Below, piece after piece: positions 7,204-7,935 of a DNA stretch of 7,935 bases (the first letter of the stretch is position 1; every line of letters begins with the position of its first letter). The DNA is from Anaerolineae bacterium (lineage in GTDB: Bacteria; Chloroflexota; Anaerolineae; Anaerolineales; UBA4823), in contig JAUXFR010000052.1 in NCBI GenBank assembly GCA_030622805.1, forward strand, positions 1 through 7,935, read 5' to 3'. Below the pieces are notes generated by a model. It did not search any database. It had not been told where the DNA came from and worked only from the letters and a program-made list of their open reading frames with translations. Made by a program: the position numbers and the translations under genes.

Positions 7204-7266
7204 ATAGAATACAAATGATTTGGTGCATCCTCCAAAAGTTCAAATTATCCGCATAATAAACTATAC

Positions 7267-7935
7267 CTAGCGCAGGAAATCTCGCAGGTACCGGCTGCGG
7301 GTAGGGTGGCGAAGCTTACGCAAGGCTTTCGCCTCGATCTGGCGGATGCGCTCGCGAGTGACATTGAAGTACTGTCCGACTTCTTCCAGCGTATGGGCTT
7401 TACCATCAATCAATCCGAAACGCAGTTCCAACACACCGCTTTCCCGCTCGGAGAGCACGCCCAGAGCATCCTGGATCGAGTCACGCAGCATCTCGCGCGA
7501 TGCGGCATCCATTGGCTCAATCGCATCTTCGTCCTCGATAAAATCCGAAAGCTGGTTGCTCTCATCATCACCTACAAGTCTATCCAGCGCCATGGGTTCT
7601 TCCATCGCGCGCAGGATAATATCCACCTTGTTTGTTGCACGAGCCCAACGCAGGCGGACATCGTTAGGAATTTGTGTTCCGTCCACCCGCAATCGCATAA
7701 TCAATTCTACATCTTCCTGCTCTAAATAACCAGATTCCAGGGCGAGTTCCTCATTGGTTGGTTCGCGCCGCAATTCCTGAAACAGTTTAAGCTGCGCGCG
7801 CAGCAGGCGGTTGATCGACTCAAAAACATGCACTGGGATGCGGATTGTTCGAGCCTGGTCGGCTATTGAACGGCTGATTGACTGGCGGATCCAGCAGGTG
7901 GCGTAGGTGCTGAATTTGTAGCCAAGCGCGGGGTC
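7267..7935 (-). CDS. Sigma-70 family RNA polymerase sigma factor, C-terminal 222 residues (5' end outside window)
   Basis: This sigma subunit of RNA polymerase directs promoter recognition. The frame is open to the window edge, so the N-terminus is missing. From the edge one reads late region 2.3/2.4 (GYKFSTYATCWIRQ, residues 5-18 of the visible part), then ADQARTIRIPVHV (25-37) leading into region 3. Region 3.2 has DFIEDEDA, and region 4 contains the helix-turn-helix TLEEVGQYFNVTRERIRQIE for the -35 element. The protein ends in KLRHP and a basic tail. This is close to primary RpoD/SigA proteins, so it is group 1 or a close group 2 paralogue. Two oddities: the usual Trp-Trp pair after YAT is Cys-Trp, and region 3 has about 29 extra residues (about 76-104) compared with E. 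coli RpoD. A GTG at 7833 is internal, not the start. The gene points towards nuoA, with no clear terminator between. Confidence 0.93.
   Translation of the reverse strand, partial: DPALGYKFSTYATCWIRQSISRSIADQARTIRIPVHVFESINRLLRAQLKLFQELRREPTNEELALESGYLEQEDVELIMRLRVDGTQIPNDVRLRWARATNKVDIILRAMEEPMALDRLVGDDESNQLSDFIEDEDAIEPMDAASREMLRDSIQDALGVLSERESGVLELRFGLIDGKAHTLEEVGQYFNVTRERIRQIEAKALRKLRHPTRSRYLRDFLR

Larger units (their letters stand above)
7041..7266 (-). promoter_or_regulatory. Intergenic control region between the sigma gene and nuoA
   Basis: This 226-bp, AT-rich stretch is the only long gap in the window. It holds the predicted nuo promoter, two Rex-like sites sharing the 10-bp direct repeat AAATTTCACA (+ strand, 7081-7090 and 7193-7202), and a predicted leader of about 119 nt before nuoA. 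I see no GC-rich hairpin followed by a T-tract, so no obvious intrinsic terminator for the sigma gene, and no tRNA-like or recognisable riboswitch structure. Confidence 0.6.

Noticed and set aside
7184..7228. A 14-codon open frame (starting MHQIIC) upstream of nuoA with GGAGG directly before its ATG
   Set aside because: The GGAGG touches the ATG with no spacer, which is too close for initiation. It also lies mostly upstream of the predicted transcription start and spans the -35 box.
7242..7259. Small inverted repeat ATTAT-GCGG-ATAAT after the sigma stop codon, as a possible terminator
   Set aside because: The stem is only 5 bp and all A-T, with no following T-tract; it is too weak to call.
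1..7935. Mobile elements, CRISPR arrays, tRNA or rRNA genes, or a new defence-type system
   Set aside because: Apart from the sigma-nuoA spacer, almost every base is covered by conserved nuo genes or the sigma gene. No repeat arrays, transposase-like frames or RNA gene features are visible.

Overview
The window holds the first seven genes of a bacterial respiratory complex I operon (NADH:quinone oxidoreductase, nuoABCDEFG), all on the minus strand. A partial sigma-70 family sigma factor gene lies just upstream on the same strand. The organism is a bacterium with a proton-pumping, NADH-using complex I: nuoE, nuoF and nuoG, the electron-input module, are all present. nuoC and nuoD are separate genes, and NuoG keeps the extra N7 iron-sulfur cluster motif. 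With the shape of the sigma factor and the moderate base composition, this makes me think of Chloroflexota, perhaps Anaerolineae. That placement is an impression from memory, not a demonstrated assignment.

Layout, read in the direction of transcription from high to low coordinates. At 7935-7267 is the C-terminal 222 codons of the sigma factor. At 7266-7041 is a 226-bp AT-rich intergenic region with a good sigma-70 promoter (TTGACA, 17 bp, TAAACT with an extended -10 TG) and two sites resembling operators of the NADH-sensing repressor Rex. Then follow nuoA (7040-6684), nuoB (6693-6211), nuoC (6189-5668), nuoD (GTG start, 5625-4372), nuoE (4372-3788), nuoF (3795-2521) and nuoG (2507 to beyond base 1). 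Genes overlap by 1-10 nt or are separated by 13-42 nt, and I see no terminator between them, so they read as one transcription unit. The membrane-arm genes (nuoH, J-N) and nuoI are not in the window and presumably continue past base 1.

The genes work together as follows. NuoF oxidises NADH through FMN. NuoE and NuoG carry electrons through iron-sulfur clusters to NuoB, where cluster N2 reduces quinone in a pocket formed with NuoD. NuoC stabilises this connecting module, and NuoA anchors it to the membrane arm. All visible cluster ligands and quinone-site residues are intact, so the encoded enzyme looks functional.

I found no novel multi-gene system. The points most worth a second look are the Rex-like sites in the nuo control region, the Trp-to-Cys change in the promoter-melting region of the sigma factor, and a roughly 29-residue insertion in its region 3.
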